This document shows positions 53,188-61,989 of a stretch of DNA of 63,079 nt, in pieces; the stretch's first letter is position 1, and every line of letters begins with the position of its first letter. Under the pieces are notes generated by a model. That model did not search any database. It saw nothing but the letters and a program-made list of their open reading frames with translations, and was not told where the DNA came from. The DNA is taken from the NCBI RefSeq assembly GCF_947387555.1, contig NZ_CANDNZ010000025.1, forward strand, positions 1 through 63,079. The letters run 5' to 3'. Position numbers and translations under genes: made by a program. Source of the stretch: Thalassomonas sp. RHCl1. GTDB lineage: Bacteria; Pseudomonadota; Gammaproteobacteria; Enterobacterales; Alteromonadaceae.

Positions 53188-56100
53188 TTATTCCCTGATC
53201 ACTTCCCGGCGCTTTACGCGCACAAACAAGCCCTGAATATCTTCCTTGATCAAATATAATGACGGGATCAAAAACAAGGTGATCACTGTGGCAAAGACAA
53301 TGCCAAAGCCCAAAGAAATCGCCATGGGAATAATAAATTGCGCCTGCAAACTGGTTTCAAAATATAAGGGGAAAACACCGAAAAAGGTCGTTAACGACGT
53401 CAGCAGGATAGCCCTGAATCGTTGCGTGCCTGCCTGCATCACAACATCCACCATGCGGCGGCCAGAGTCCTTACCTTTATTGATAAAATCCACCATGATC
53501 AAACTGTCATTGACCACCACGCCGCTGAGGGCGATAAAACCGTAAATGGACATCATATTGATGGTTTTCCCCAACAGCCAGTGACCGGCAATGGCGCCGA
53601 TAATGCCAAAGGGGATCACCGACATAATCACCAGCGGCTGGACATAAGACTTGGTGGGGATGGCAATTAAACAATAGATCAGGAACAGGGCGCCAATGCC
53701 CGCTATCGCCAGTTGCCGTAAAAAGTCCGACTGCTCTTTACTGGCCCCTTCCATACCATATTTCACACTGGGGTAATTGCTGAGGATCTCCGGGATATGG
53801 TTGTCATTCATTTCTGAAACAATTTTACGTGACTCTACTTTTTCACTGTCGATATCCGCCGAAATGGTAATAGCACGCTTTTGATTAACCCGGGTGATGG
53901 TAGAAAACCCCTGACCGATACTGATGTCCGCCACCTGGTAAAAAGGCACTTCTTTACCGTCCGGGGTGCGGATCCACATGTCTTCAAGATCAAATACCGA
54001 CAACCTCTGCTCTTTTGGATAACGCACCATCACCTTCAATTCATCGCGCCCCCGCTGGATCCTCTGCGCTTCTTCACCATAAAATGCCTGGCGCACCTGG
54101 CGCGCCAGATCCGTAAGGGTGAGCCCTAAAATTTCCGCTTCCGGTTTAATCCCGAGTTTAATCTCCTGGCTGCCCCGGCTGAATGAATTACGGATATCAT
54201 AAACGCCGTCATACTCCTTAAGCTTATTCTGTAAAGCCAGGGCGGCGGCTTCAAGCTCTTTATCGTTACTGCCGTTAAACTGAAACTCCAGCGCAGCATC
54301 GCCCCCGGCATTGGTACCGGCATAAAAGCGTAATTCCTTGGTACCGGGAATTTCACCGATACGCTCGCGCCATAATTTTTCAATATCATAGGCGCTGAGC
54401 TCACGCTGATCCGGCTTTACCAACTCCAGAATAAAAGTTGCCTGGGTATTACCCTGGGTAAAAACCATAGTATGCTTGATAAAGTTGACCCCCTGAAACG
54501 GGTTCTCATCGGCGATAGCCAGCGCTGCCCGGTTAACCTTATCTATGGCCTTGTTGCGATCGCCGGCTGAACTGCCGTTAACCATCACTATCTTCCCCTG
54601 GATAAAGTCGCTGGGAATAGAGGGAAAAACTTCCATTTTGACAAAACCACCGGTGATCAGGCTCAGGGATAAAATCAAGATCGCAACAAAGACCGCCATA
54701 GTGTTATAGCGGGCATGCAATGCCCTGCCCACCCAACCCAGGTAGGTATGATGAATGAAGTGCTCCAGCTTTTCCTTAAAAGCCATTTGCACACGCTCGA
54801 TAGCATTGGCATTTTCCTTCGTCAGTGGCCGGTAGCGCATATGCGCCAGATGCGCCGGCAAGATCCATTTGGACTCGATCAGGGAAAACAGCAGACAAAA
54901 GGTCACCACTAAAGCGATGGCGCGGAAGAAGGCGGCGAAAGTTGCTTCTATCATCAGCAGCGGGGCAAAGGCAGCAATGGTGGTTAAAACCCCAAAGGTC
55001 GCCGGCATGGCCACACGCAGGGTGCCGCGGATGACATTGTCGGTGGAATGACCATAATTCTGGATTTCACTATAGGCGCTTTCCCCGATCACTATGGCAT
55101 CATCCACCACTATGCCCAGCACCATAATAAAAGCAAACAGGCTGATCATATTGATGGAGACCGACCACTCTCCCAGGAGCGGCATCATGATGAAGGCGCC
55201 GAAAAAACTGATCGGGATGCCGATCATCACCCAAAAGGCAATTTTGATCCGTAAAAACAGCGCCAGCACCAGGAACACCAGGCAAGCCCCCAGGGTTAAA
55301 TTAGTGATCATCATGCTCAGGCGTTCAGACAGGTAATAGGATGAATCCCCCCACATGGTAAGCTTGGCCCCCGCCGGCAAACGTTTATTTTTTTGCTCGA
55401 CATAGGCTTTTACTTCCCTGGCAATATCCAGATCGTTTTGATCGCCGGTGGACTGGATCATTATGCTTGAAGTGTGTTCACCGTTAAATTTGGCAAAGCC
55501 CTCCTGCTCGACAAAGCCGTCAACAATATTGGCAACATCCGATAACACCAGCCGGGTGCCGTCGGGTTTCGTACTCAGCACCAAACGGCCGTATTCTTCC
55601 CCGGTGTAGGCCTGCCCCAGGGTACGCAACAAAATATCGCCGCCCCGGGTTTTGATGGTGCCTCCGGGCAGGTCCACCGAAGACTTTTTCACCGCCTGGC
55701 TGACGGCAGAAAAAGTCAGGCCGTACTGCTGCAGTTTTTCCTCCGAGACTTCAATACTGATTTCATAATCCCGACTACCGACAATATCGGCGATATTGAC
55801 GCTCGGCAGCGCCATGATCTCATCACGGATATCCTGCGCCATCACCTGACGGCTACGCCGGTCCATGCTGCCGCTGACGGACAGCCACATCACCTGGCTT
55901 TTAAATTCTACTTTGGTAATAACAGGTTTTTCGGTTTGTTCCGGAAAGGTGGTGATCGCATCCACCTGCATCTGCACTTCATCGAGTTTTTCCGCAATAG
56001 AATAACCCGATTGAAGCTCAATGCTGACAGTGCCCAGCCCTTCCTGCGCCGTAGAGGTGGTGCGCTTAATACCTTCGATATCTTCCAGCGCTTCTTCTAC

Positions 56101-56322
56101 CTTAAGGATCACCCCCTGCTCAACCTCTTCCGGCGCCGCCCCCAGATGATAAACCCGGACCTGGATACTGTTTGGATTAAATTCAGGAAAGGTTTTTTTA
56201 TTTAATCCCTGATAGGAAATAACACCGGCGATTAAAATAAACATCATCAGCAAGTTGGCGGCAACACTGTTACGGGTAAACCAGGCGATGATGCCGGTGA
56301 GTTTTTCGCTGCCGACAGTCAT
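53188..56322 (-). CDS. RND-family efflux permease
   Basis: A 1044-residue inner membrane pump. One N-terminal span (about 14-36), a large periplasmic loop, six spans (about 335-545), a second large loop and five C-terminal spans (about 880-1030) give the usual 12. Motif VVDDAIVIGESAYSE (about 408-422) is the family proton-relay region; FFGAFIMMPLLG and GVVVNDSLIMVDFINKGK are also typical. It belongs to the drug/metal-independent HAE1-like branch. Its ATG overlaps the adaptor stop by one base (ATGA), so the pair is translationally coupled. No outer membrane channel gene is adjacent, so TolC would have to be supplied elsewhere. Confidence 0.93.
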   Translation of the reverse strand: MTVGSEKLTGIIAWFTRNSVAANLLMMFILIAGVISYQGLNKKTFPEFNPNSIQVRVYHLGAAPEEVEQGVILKVEEALEDIEGIKRTTSTAQEGLGTVSIELQSGYSIAEKLDEVQMQVDAITTFPEQTEKPVITKVEFKSQVMWLSVSGSMDRRSRQVMAQDIRDEIMALPSVNIADIVGSRDYEISIEVSEEKLQQYGLTFSAVSQAVKKSSVDLPGGTIKTRGGDILLRTLGQAYTGEEYGRLVLSTKPDGTRLVLSDVANIVDGFVEQEGFAKFNGEHTSSIMIQSTGDQNDLDIAREVKAYVEQKNKRLPAGAKLTMWGDSSYYLSERLSMMITNLTLGACLVFLVLALFLRIKIAFWVMIGIPISFFGAFIMMPLLGEWSVSINMISLFAFIMVLGIVVDDAIVIGESAYSEIQNYGHSTDNVIRGTLRVAMPATFGVLTTIAAFAPLLMIEATFAAFFRAIALVVTFCLLFSLIESKWILPAHLAHMRYRPLTKENANAIERVQMAFKEKLEHFIHHTYLGWVGRALHARYNTMAVFVAILILSLSLITGGFVKMEVFPSIPSDFIQGKIVMVNGSSAGDRNKAIDKVNRAALAIADENPFQGVNFIKHTMVFTQGNTQATFILELVKPDQRELSAYDIEKLWRERIGEIPGTKELRFYAGTNAGGDAALEFQFNGSNDKELEAAALALQNKLKEYDGVYDIRNSFSRGSQEIKLGIKPEAEILGLTLTDLARQVRQAFYGEEAQRIQRGRDELKVMVRYPKEQRLSVFDLEDMWIRTPDGKEVPFYQVADISIGQGFSTITRVNQKRAITISADIDSEKVESRKIVSEMNDNHIPEILSNYPSVKYGMEGASKEQSDFLRQLAIAGIGALFLIYCLIAIPTKSYVQPLVIMSVIPFGIIGAIAGHWLLGKTINMMSIYGFIALSGVVVNDSLIMVDFINKGKDSGRRMVDVVMQAGTQRFRAILLTSLTTFFGVFPLYFETSLQAQFIIPMAISLGFGIVFATVITLFLIPSLYLIKEDIQGLFVRVKRREVIRE

Positions 56323-57593
56323 CAGAAGCTGGCCTGTGAATTCTGCGCAGGGGTTGCCGCGCTTTTATCCCGGGCAAGACGTTCATTTTCCTCGCCAAAA
56401 ATGCGCAGCGCCATGCCCTCGACGGCGGCATCAAGATTCGTTAATACCAGCCTCAGCCCGGTATCGAGCTTATCCCGGGTATAGACATAATCGAGATCGC
56501 TGCGCAGGATATTGATCTTTTGCATGCTCAGGGCATTATCATCTCCTGCCAGATAAATCTGGTCGGCGCCATGTAAGGCACTGCGGGGAATAGCGACCAC
56601 GTCTGAGATTTTCCGCCCCTGGATACTGGCTTTAACAAAAGTACCGACACGTATTTCATCGCGGCTGTCAGCATTAAGCACATTATAGGGATCATCGAGT
56701 TGAGCCACGACATAATGCACCCGGCTGGCGCTGTCCACTACCCCTTCATAGCGGGTAACAACCCCCGGCCAGCGATATGTTTTTCCCGCCAGCTGATAAT
56801 AAAGCTCGACCGCTAACCCCTGACCGGCCCCCTGGTTGATACGGGGCAAATTAAGAAATTCGATATCTTTTTGCTTAACCGGCAAACGTACTTCGGCATA
56901 ATCGACGGCAAAGGTGGTGGCAAGCTCACTGCCGGTGGTAACGTATTGGCCGATATCGACTTTTTTCGCTTTTAACATAGCATCATAAGGCGCCACTATT
57001 TTCGTACGCACCAGTTTAACTTCCGCCTCGGCAACATTAGCCCTGGCGGCGGCAAGTTCAGCCTTGGCCTTTTTTAAATTAGGCAGACGCAGCGCCATTG
57101 CAGGCGCATCCTTGAGAGATTTGCCGGTTAACAACCATTCGTCTTCTGCCTGCTCCACCCTGGCCTGCTCTTCGATCAATGAAGCCTCTGCGGTCTCTAA
57201 CCTGGAGCGGGCCTGCTGCAAGGCAACCTTATAGGAAATATCATCTATGGATAGCAGAACCTCTCCCTTACGAAAGAATCCCCCCACCAGAAAATGATCA
57301 GCAACCTGGGTGATCAACCCGGAGACTTCAGAAACCAAACGGGTTTCGGTTCTTGGTACTACACTGCCCTGACTGGCAATACGAAAAGTGATGTCCCGGT
57401 ATTCCAGTGGCATCACTTCCACCAAAGGCGCTTTAAAAACCTGGTTTTTTTTCGCCGGTTTCGGCGCCAATACAGTGGCAAGGGTGAGAATTAATATCGC
57501 CACCAAAATAATGGCAATGGGGGTAAGCACATAACGTAACGGCACCATGCGCCTTTTAGAAGAATCCCGAACCTGAGTGCTGGTAAAGTTCAT
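56322..57593 (-). CDS. RND membrane-fusion (adaptor) protein
   Basis: A 423-residue periplasmic adaptor. Start at 57593 (MNFTST) with AAGAG upstream; the frame extends further but without support. An N-terminal anchor span (about 19-42) is followed by a lipoyl-like half (GLITQVADHFLVGGFFRKGEVLLSIDD), an alpha hairpin (ARSRLETAEASLIEEQARVEQAEDE), the second lipoyl half (KIVAPYDAMLKAKKVDIGQYV) and barrel domains (VAIPRSALHG). It links the RND permease to an outer membrane channel. The gene precedes the permease in a two-gene operon. Confidence 0.9.
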   Translation of the reverse strand: MNFTSTQVRDSSKRRMVPLRYVLTPIAIILVAILILTLATVLAPKPAKKNQVFKAPLVEVMPLEYRDITFRIASQGSVVPRTETRLVSEVSGLITQVADHFLVGGFFRKGEVLLSIDDISYKVALQQARSRLETAEASLIEEQARVEQAEDEWLLTGKSLKDAPAMALRLPNLKKAKAELAAARANVAEAEVKLVRTKIVAPYDAMLKAKKVDIGQYVTTGSELATTFAVDYAEVRLPVKQKDIEFLNLPRINQGAGQGLAVELYYQLAGKTYRWPGVVTRYEGVVDSASRVHYVVAQLDDPYNVLNADSRDEIRVGTFVKASIQGRKISDVVAIPRSALHGADQIYLAGDDNALSMQKINILRSDLDYVYTRDKLDTGLRLVLTNLDAAVEGMALRIFGEENERLARDKSAATPAQNSQASF

Positions 57594-57693
57594 AAATAAA
57601 CTCTTTAGGAAGCAGTAAGGAATAACGTGTGAATCACACAATTATGCTGTTACTGCCTGTTATACCAGCAAATAAAGATAAAACTCAATTAAT

Positions 57694-58080
57694 TTATTGT
57701 AAAGCGTTCGTAAACTTTGCCCAAGACAATAACAGCTGCCTGAAGTCGTCTATACCACAGGAACTTGAACAACTCTGTTCATAGTCATCAAAATCTTCTG
57801 CCAGCTCCGCAGGCATTTCCTGGGCTTCGCCGTTAATACTGGAGTTATTTTGTACGATAACATCATCATGGCTGAAGGTAACTGAATATTCACGCCCGGT
57901 GATCATGATTTCGTTATTTTTGCCAGAATCAATATTGGCTATCGCCGTTAACAAATCCGTCATTTTTTCCGTGTTATCACCGATTTCAACTTCCAGCCAG
58001 GGGCCGATCACTTCATGTCCATAAGAAAACTTTGCTTTTGCCGCACCGGTAATAGCATCATGAACAAATTCGTATTCCAT
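57694..58080 (-). CDS. yacL: YacL family protein (UPF0231)
   Basis: A 128-residue acidic protein that aligns by eye with E. coli YacL: MEYEFVHDAITGAAKAKFSYGH against the same opening, GREYSVTF in the middle, and CGIDDFRQLLLSWAKF near the end. Function unknown in E. coli. Cytoplasmic, no membrane span. Same strand as the RND adaptor, 100 bases before it, probably a separate unit. Confidence 0.87.
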   Translation of the reverse strand: MEYEFVHDAITGAAKAKFSYGHEVIGPWLEVEIGDNTEKMTDLLTAIANIDSGKNNEIMITGREYSVTFSHDDVIVQNNSSINGEAQEMPAELAEDFDDYEQSCSSSCGIDDFRQLLLSWAKFTNALQ

Positions 58081-58338
58081 CTAATCTCCAATTGTTATCA
58101 AGCCAATGATTTAATAGCGCAGCCCAACGCGCCGCTTCAGAAAAAATAAACTACACGGCAGCGCCCGTAAAATAAGCAATCACGGCATTCTTTCTTATGT
58201 ATCAGTGTAGCAAATTAGTGGCAGAAATACTGACATTTCAGCGGGAAATTTGGCATACTGGACAAATAATAAAATTAGCCTTAATCGGAGATTTTATTAT
58301 CATTATAAAAGCAGTAAAACTTCAGCAGGTATTGAATC

Positions 58339-59082
58339 GTGTATTATCTTTATCTATTTATTTTACCGTTACTTTTTATCTCCCATGCAGAGGCGGGCAC
58401 TAGCGGCACCATTCGCCTGGCGACTTATCTCGAACCTCCCATGATTGATAAAGTCGATAACCGCTACGTCGGTAAAAACATTGAAGTTGTAAAGTTACTG
58501 GCTAAAACCCTCAAGAAAAAAATTATTTATATCCCCTGTCCAACCGCCCGTTGCTTGTCATTGATGAGAAAGGGCCAGGCAGATATGATGATCTCCGTGC
58601 GAAAAACACCGGAAAGGGAGCGTTATCTCAGCTTTATTTCGCCGCCTTTCTTTACCCAACACTTTCCCCTGAGATTTTTTATCAACAGCACTAATGACCT
58701 TGATATTGATAATTATCAGGATTTAACCCCCCTTACTATAGGGGTGATACGTGGCAGCACCTATTTCGATAAATTTGATCACGATAATCAGCTCATTAAA
58801 GTTGAATTAACCAGCAGAGAGCAACTGGTGCATATGCTATTAAAAAACAGGATAGATACCTTTATTGAAAGGGAAGAATCCATTGTTTCCTGGTTGCCGG
58901 AATCGCAATATAAATCTGCCTTCAAATTAGCCAACTACCAATATGACAGAAGTGTGGATTCATATATTGCCATTGCCAAAAGATCACCGCTACAACAGGA
59001 ATTACCGCATCTTTCGGCCACCTTAACCCAATTGGTCAACTCTGGTGCCATCAGTGAAATACTAGACAAAGCACAAAGATAA
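58339..59082 (+). CDS. Exported solute-binding-protein-like protein (SBP_bac_3 type)
   Basis: A 247-residue protein starting with GTG. Signal peptide residues 1-19 (LYLFILPLLFISHAEA). The rest follows amino-acid-binding proteins: IRLATYLEPPMIDKVDNRYVG, MRKGQADMMISVRKTPERE, YQDLTPLTIGVIRGSTYFDKF and LLKNRIDTFIEREESI. No ABC permease or ATPase gene is adjacent, so it is probably one of the orphan binding-like proteins seen in Alteromonadales, with a sensing or unknown role rather than transport. Confidence 0.82.
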   Translation: MYYLYLFILPLLFISHAEAGTSGTIRLATYLEPPMIDKVDNRYVGKNIEVVKLLAKTLKKKIIYIPCPTARCLSLMRKGQADMMISVRKTPERERYLSFISPPFFTQHFPLRFFINSTNDLDIDNYQDLTPLTIGVIRGSTYFDKFDHDNQLIKVELTSREQLVHMLLKNRIDTFIEREESIVSWLPESQYKSAFKLANYQYDRSVDSYIAIAKRSPLQQELPHLSATLTQLVNSGAISEILDKAQR

Positions 59083-59177
59083 CCGTCAGCAAATAATTGC
59101 CGCTTTTTATTGATTTTAAAAGCAATAAATAAAGAATTTGTGAACTAATTATCCACTGGCAAGTCTATTTATTTCCC

Positions 59178-59202
59178 GATAATAATAATGATAATTTCAC
59201 TA
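59178..59202 (+). promoter_or_regulatory. Fur box directly before the TonB-like gene
   Basis: GATAATAATAATGATAATTTC contains two overlapping registers of the Fur consensus (GATAATGATAATCATTATC). An extended -10 TGATAAT lies within it (59189-59195), which would start transcription near 59202-59205. Iron repression is likely. Confidence 0.65.
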
Positions 59203-59204
59203 TT

Positions 59205-59954
59205 GTGCTAAACAGACGTTATACCGCTGTCATTCTCTCCCTGGTTGTTCACGGTATTTTACTGTTACTCCTGCTTACTATGACCACCCGCTTGCCACAG
59301 CCGGAACCTGTCACTAAACCTGCGATAAAAAGTTATTTGTATACGCCTAAACCTGAAATAAAAGTATTGGCAGTACCCGCTACCCCGTCAGAACCCATAG
59401 CCAAAAAAGAACAGCTTAAAAAACCTCTGCCCCCCGCGAATAAAAAGGAGGATCTTCCAGCTAAAAAAGTACCTGTTATTGATAAAGCCCCCCCTGTGTT
59501 TACTGATAAAAAACAGCAAAATGAAGCCACGACTGTCGAACCAACCAACACAACAAAAAATCCAGGCAAGGATAGCAAAACACCAAAAAAGTTTTCCGCC
59601 CGTAACCAGTTGCAGAGACTGACCAACAGCATCAATAACCAGATGCTACAGGAGGGGATTCACCAATATCAGCAACACAAATCACCATCGGTTATGCATG
59701 GCGAACAACAGCCGGTGCCGCATTCGAAAAAAACTATAGATGCTGAACAGAAAAAAGCTGACAACACGACCGAATATTCACAAGGTATGTCAATAACCAA
59801 ACATGATGATGGTACCTGCTCCGTGACCGAAGATTTGTCTAATGTCGGTATGGAAGGACTTTCCGCCACCCAATCCTTTAACTGCGGAATATCGAAAGAA
59901 GAGAAATATTTCAAGGAACACATGAAAAACGTGCTTAAGAAATTAGGAAAATAG
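59205..59954 (+). CDS. TonB-like anchored periplasmic protein without recognisable TonB C-domain
   Basis: A 249-residue protein beginning at GTG (59205), with no ribosome binding site between the Fur box and the start, so leaderless translation is possible. One N-terminal span (about 6-27: YTAVILSLVVHGILLLLLLT, the SLVVHG being typical of TonB), then a long Pro/Lys-rich periplasmic spacer (about 30-135) as in TonB and TolA, and a C-terminal ~75 residues with two cysteines (GTCSVTEDLSN, SFNCGISKE). The C-terminus does not look like the usual TonB domain. It may be an iron-regulated TonB variant; function not assigned. Confidence 0.65.
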   Translation: MLNRRYTAVILSLVVHGILLLLLLTMTTRLPQPEPVTKPAIKSYLYTPKPEIKVLAVPATPSEPIAKKEQLKKPLPPANKKEDLPAKKVPVIDKAPPVFTDKKQQNEATTVEPTNTTKNPGKDSKTPKKFSARNQLQRLTNSINNQMLQEGIHQYQQHKSPSVMHGEQQPVPHSKKTIDAEQKKADNTTEYSQGMSITKHDDGTCSVTEDLSNVGMEGLSATQSFNCGISKEEKYFKEHMKNVLKKLGK

Positions 59955-60077
59955 CGATAATCACTGGCACTCGCCCATCGGCTTTAAAGACCGCTTCAAG
60001 CACTTCTATGACAGATTGTCATGTCGTAATCTGCATGGTAAGGTAAATTGCTTTTATTGTCTGGAGAAGGATCTGCC

Positions 60078-61037
60078 ATGCGAAAAATACTATTAGTTAC
60101 TTGCAGCTCAGTGTTGCTTGCTAGTTTACTTTTTCCTGCGCTGACACAGGTTCAAGCAGGAGAGCTTTCAGCTACATCCACCGCAACGCAGAAGCGATAC
60201 CTGATCATCCATGCAGATGATGCCGGTATGTCTCATTCAGTTAATATGGCCACCATGGCATGCCTGGAATCAGGCATTGTTTCCTCGACCAGTATCATGG
60301 TGCCCACCCCATGGTTCAGTGAGTTTGCCGATTATGCCAAAAAGAACCCACAGCACGACTACGGTGTCCATCTAACACTGAATTCAGAATGGGATCATTA
60401 TCGCTGGGGACCGGTTGCTCCCCGCGAAAAAGTTGCCAGCCTTATCGATAAAGATGGTTACCTCTGGGATAACGTCAAACAAGTGGTCAAGCACGCCAAA
60501 GCAGATGAGGTTGCCATTGAGCTGCGGGCACAAATTGATCGCGCCAAACAGTTCGGCATCCCTTTAAGCCACCTGGATACGCACATGGGCGCCTTATTAA
60601 GCCGACCGGACCTGGTACAGGTCTATGTCAACTTAGCGTTGGAATATGCACTTCCTATCCTTTTCCTGCGTGATATCCCCCCCAGGTTTATCAAAGCATA
60701 TCCGGGACTTGCCACAGGAACAAAAAGGATAGTCAAAACACTTGATGAAAATAACTTACCGCTACTCGACTCGGTATTACAATTTTACGGCGGGGAAAAC
60801 TTAGCACAAAGAAAAGAAAATTATTACCAAGCTCTGGAGAATATGAAAGCTGGCGTTGGCCAACTAATTATCCATTGTGGCTTTGACGACAAAGAGTTGC
60901 GGGCCATTACCAAAAGAGCCTCACGCCGCAATGGCGACAGATTGATTTTTACCTCTCAGGAAACAGCCACATTCCTGAAAGATCAAAACATTCAGCTACT
61001 GAACTGGAAACAGTTTCGCGCAATGCAAACTCGCTAG
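60078..61037 (+). CDS. ChbG/YdjC-family carbohydrate deacetylase, exported
   Basis: A 319-residue protein. ATG at 60078 has GAGAAGGA 8 bases upstream; an ATG-less extension to 60048 is not needed. Signal peptide residues 1-27 (VTCSSVLLASLLFPALTQVQA). YdjC-family motifs: LIIHADDAGMSHSVN (metal Asp pair), GVHLTLNSEWDHY and SHLDTHMGALLSRP (metal histidines). The family removes acetyl groups from N-acetylated sugars such as chitin oligosaccharides. Most members are cytoplasmic; the signal peptide suggests this one acts in the periplasm or outside. Single gene. Confidence 0.85.
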   Translation: MRKILLVTCSSVLLASLLFPALTQVQAGELSATSTATQKRYLIIHADDAGMSHSVNMATMACLESGIVSSTSIMVPTPWFSEFADYAKKNPQHDYGVHLTLNSEWDHYRWGPVAPREKVASLIDKDGYLWDNVKQVVKHAKADEVAIELRAQIDRAKQFGIPLSHLDTHMGALLSRPDLVQVYVNLALEYALPILFLRDIPPRFIKAYPGLATGTKRIVKTLDENNLPLLDSVLQFYGGENLAQRKENYYQALENMKAGVGQLIIHCGFDDKELRAITKRASRRNGDRLIFTSQETATFLKDQNIQLLNWKQFRAMQTR

Positions 61038-61165
61038 TTCAGCGAAGAATAGATTTTTAATAAGAAAACAAAAAGCCTAACTCTTTCGAATCGGGCTTAT
61101 CTAAATAGGAATTTAACAATAAACCACATGTATATGTGAAAGGCTGTATTTTGGCATTGCGCCAA

Positions 61166-61208
61166 GAACTAAAACTGCTGTGCCAGCTTTCAGCACAGCA
61201 GTTTAGTT
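61166..61208. terminator. Strong hairpin between convergent genes
   Basis: Arms AACTAAAACTGCTGTGC and GCACAGCAGTTTAGTT pair over 16 bp with one bulged A and a 9-base loop. It lies between the deacetylase and SymE stops, and can serve both strands. Confidence 0.75.
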
Positions 61209-61222
61209 TCTCCACCTTAGTG

Positions 61223-61519
61223 CTAATCCTCAGCTTCCCGATTGTTACCGACCGCAACATCAGCTTGCTTAGATGTAATAACCATTTCTCCTTTGTTTAT
61301 CGCAATACTGATCTTTTGCCCGATGGGAAAACCGGCCTTGTGCAGCCACTTTCCCCTGAGCACAATACAAGGTTCAAGCTTTACCGGCACATAGTTGATA
61401 CCTACTCCACGGGTTTTCGCTGACGCCCCGCAAAGTGTTTCCTGCACGGTAAGTTGCCGATAAATGGGATATTTTACTTTTGCCGAGCAAAGCTCTGACG
61501 TATGATGATATTTAGCCAT
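61223..61519 (-). CDS. symE: SymE-family type I toxin (copy 2)
   Basis: A 98-residue paralogue of the SymE at 19626, sharing the opening (MAKYHHT) and the core IVLRGKWLHKAGFPIGQKI plus NKGEMVITSK. Ribosome binding site is weaker than in copy 1 (AGAGAGT). The leader is shared in blocks with copy 1. A candidate antisense RNA starts inside codons 2-3 on the plus strand. Copies 1 and 2 lie about 41 kb apart in opposite directions, which could allow an inversion or reflect separate acquisition. Toxin activity is known for the family in E. coli. Confidence 0.85.
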   Translation of the reverse strand: MAKYHHTSELCSAKVKYPIYRQLTVQETLCGASAKTRGVGINYVPVKLEPCIVLRGKWLHKAGFPIGQKISIAINKGEMVITSKQADVAVGNNREAED

Positions 61520-61585
61520 GACGTACTCTCTATAAGTTCGTTGTGGTTAGCGACCTCTGAGTGTTTCCGCACTCAGGGGTTGCGA
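61513..61585 (+). ncRNA. Candidate SymR-like antisense RNA (copy 2)
   Basis: TTTTGC (61478-61483), a 17-base spacer and TATGAT (61501-61506) form a promoter inside symE codons. The RNA would begin near 61513, cross the start codon and leader, and end at the hairpin CCTCTGAGTG (61554-61563) / CACTCAGGGG (61570-61579). The same promoter and hairpin are kept at copy 1. Size near 70 bases, as for E. coli SymR. Not shown to be transcribed. Confidence 0.42.
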
Positions 61586-61690
61586 CTTTGATTGCTGCTG
61601 TTAAGGCAACAGTTAATAGATAAGCAATATTAAAATAGGCGCTCTCCTTTTGAGTTTGGATAGCACTATTAATAAAAGATCAATTTACGA
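61520..61690 (-). promoter_or_regulatory. Structured leader of symE copy 2
   Basis: Blocks shared with the copy 1 leader: the last ~65 bases, an AAAGGAG about 145 bases upstream, and ATTAATAGTGCTATCCAA. A copy-specific hairpin (CTGTT/AACAG inside ATTGCT/AGCAAT) lies between them. Confidence 0.55.
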
Positions 61691-61886
61691 AATAAATCAG
61701 GCTGGCTTTACATTTAATCTTATACTTGTTTGTGCGTTACTGTACGGGTTGTTGTACAAACACCAACTAACGAAGGTTACTCAGTTTTTTGCTTTAGCCA
61801 ATTGATGGCTCTCCAGCTTTGTTCACAGAAAGATTAATGAAGTTGTTGAAAAGCAATAACCTGTTTATCGCTGTCCAGTTTTGACA
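61691..61886. other. Intergenic region
   Basis: AT-rich sequence between the SymE leader and the hairpin cluster. No gene or RNA recognised. Confidence 0.45.
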
Positions 61887-61979
61887 CCATTGAACACAAA
61901 ATCAATTTTTAAGTGTTCAATGGGGTTAGCTTCATATGAAGCTAACCAACAACACAAGGTATATTGAGTATACCTTGTG
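61887..61979 (-). repeat. Three consecutive palindromes after the PEP-CTERM gene
   Basis: Read along the plus strand: CCATTGAACAC / GTGTTCAATGG (61887-61923, 15-base loop), a perfect 22-bp palindrome with half GTTAGCTTCAT (61925-61946), and CACAAGGTATA / TATACCTTGTG (61953-61979, 5-base loop). The last is probably the terminator of the minus-strand gene ending at 61990. The purpose of the other two is unknown. Confidence 0.6.
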
Positions 61980-61989
61980 CCGATCGCTG

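Noticed and set aside
58339-59082. ABC amino-acid transporter operon
   Set aside because: Only the binding-protein-like gene is present; no permease or ATPase gene is adjacent.
61136-61423. 95-codon plus-strand open frame opposite symE copy 2
   Set aside because: It is antisense to the conserved SymE codons and spans the terminator hairpin; no ribosome binding site.
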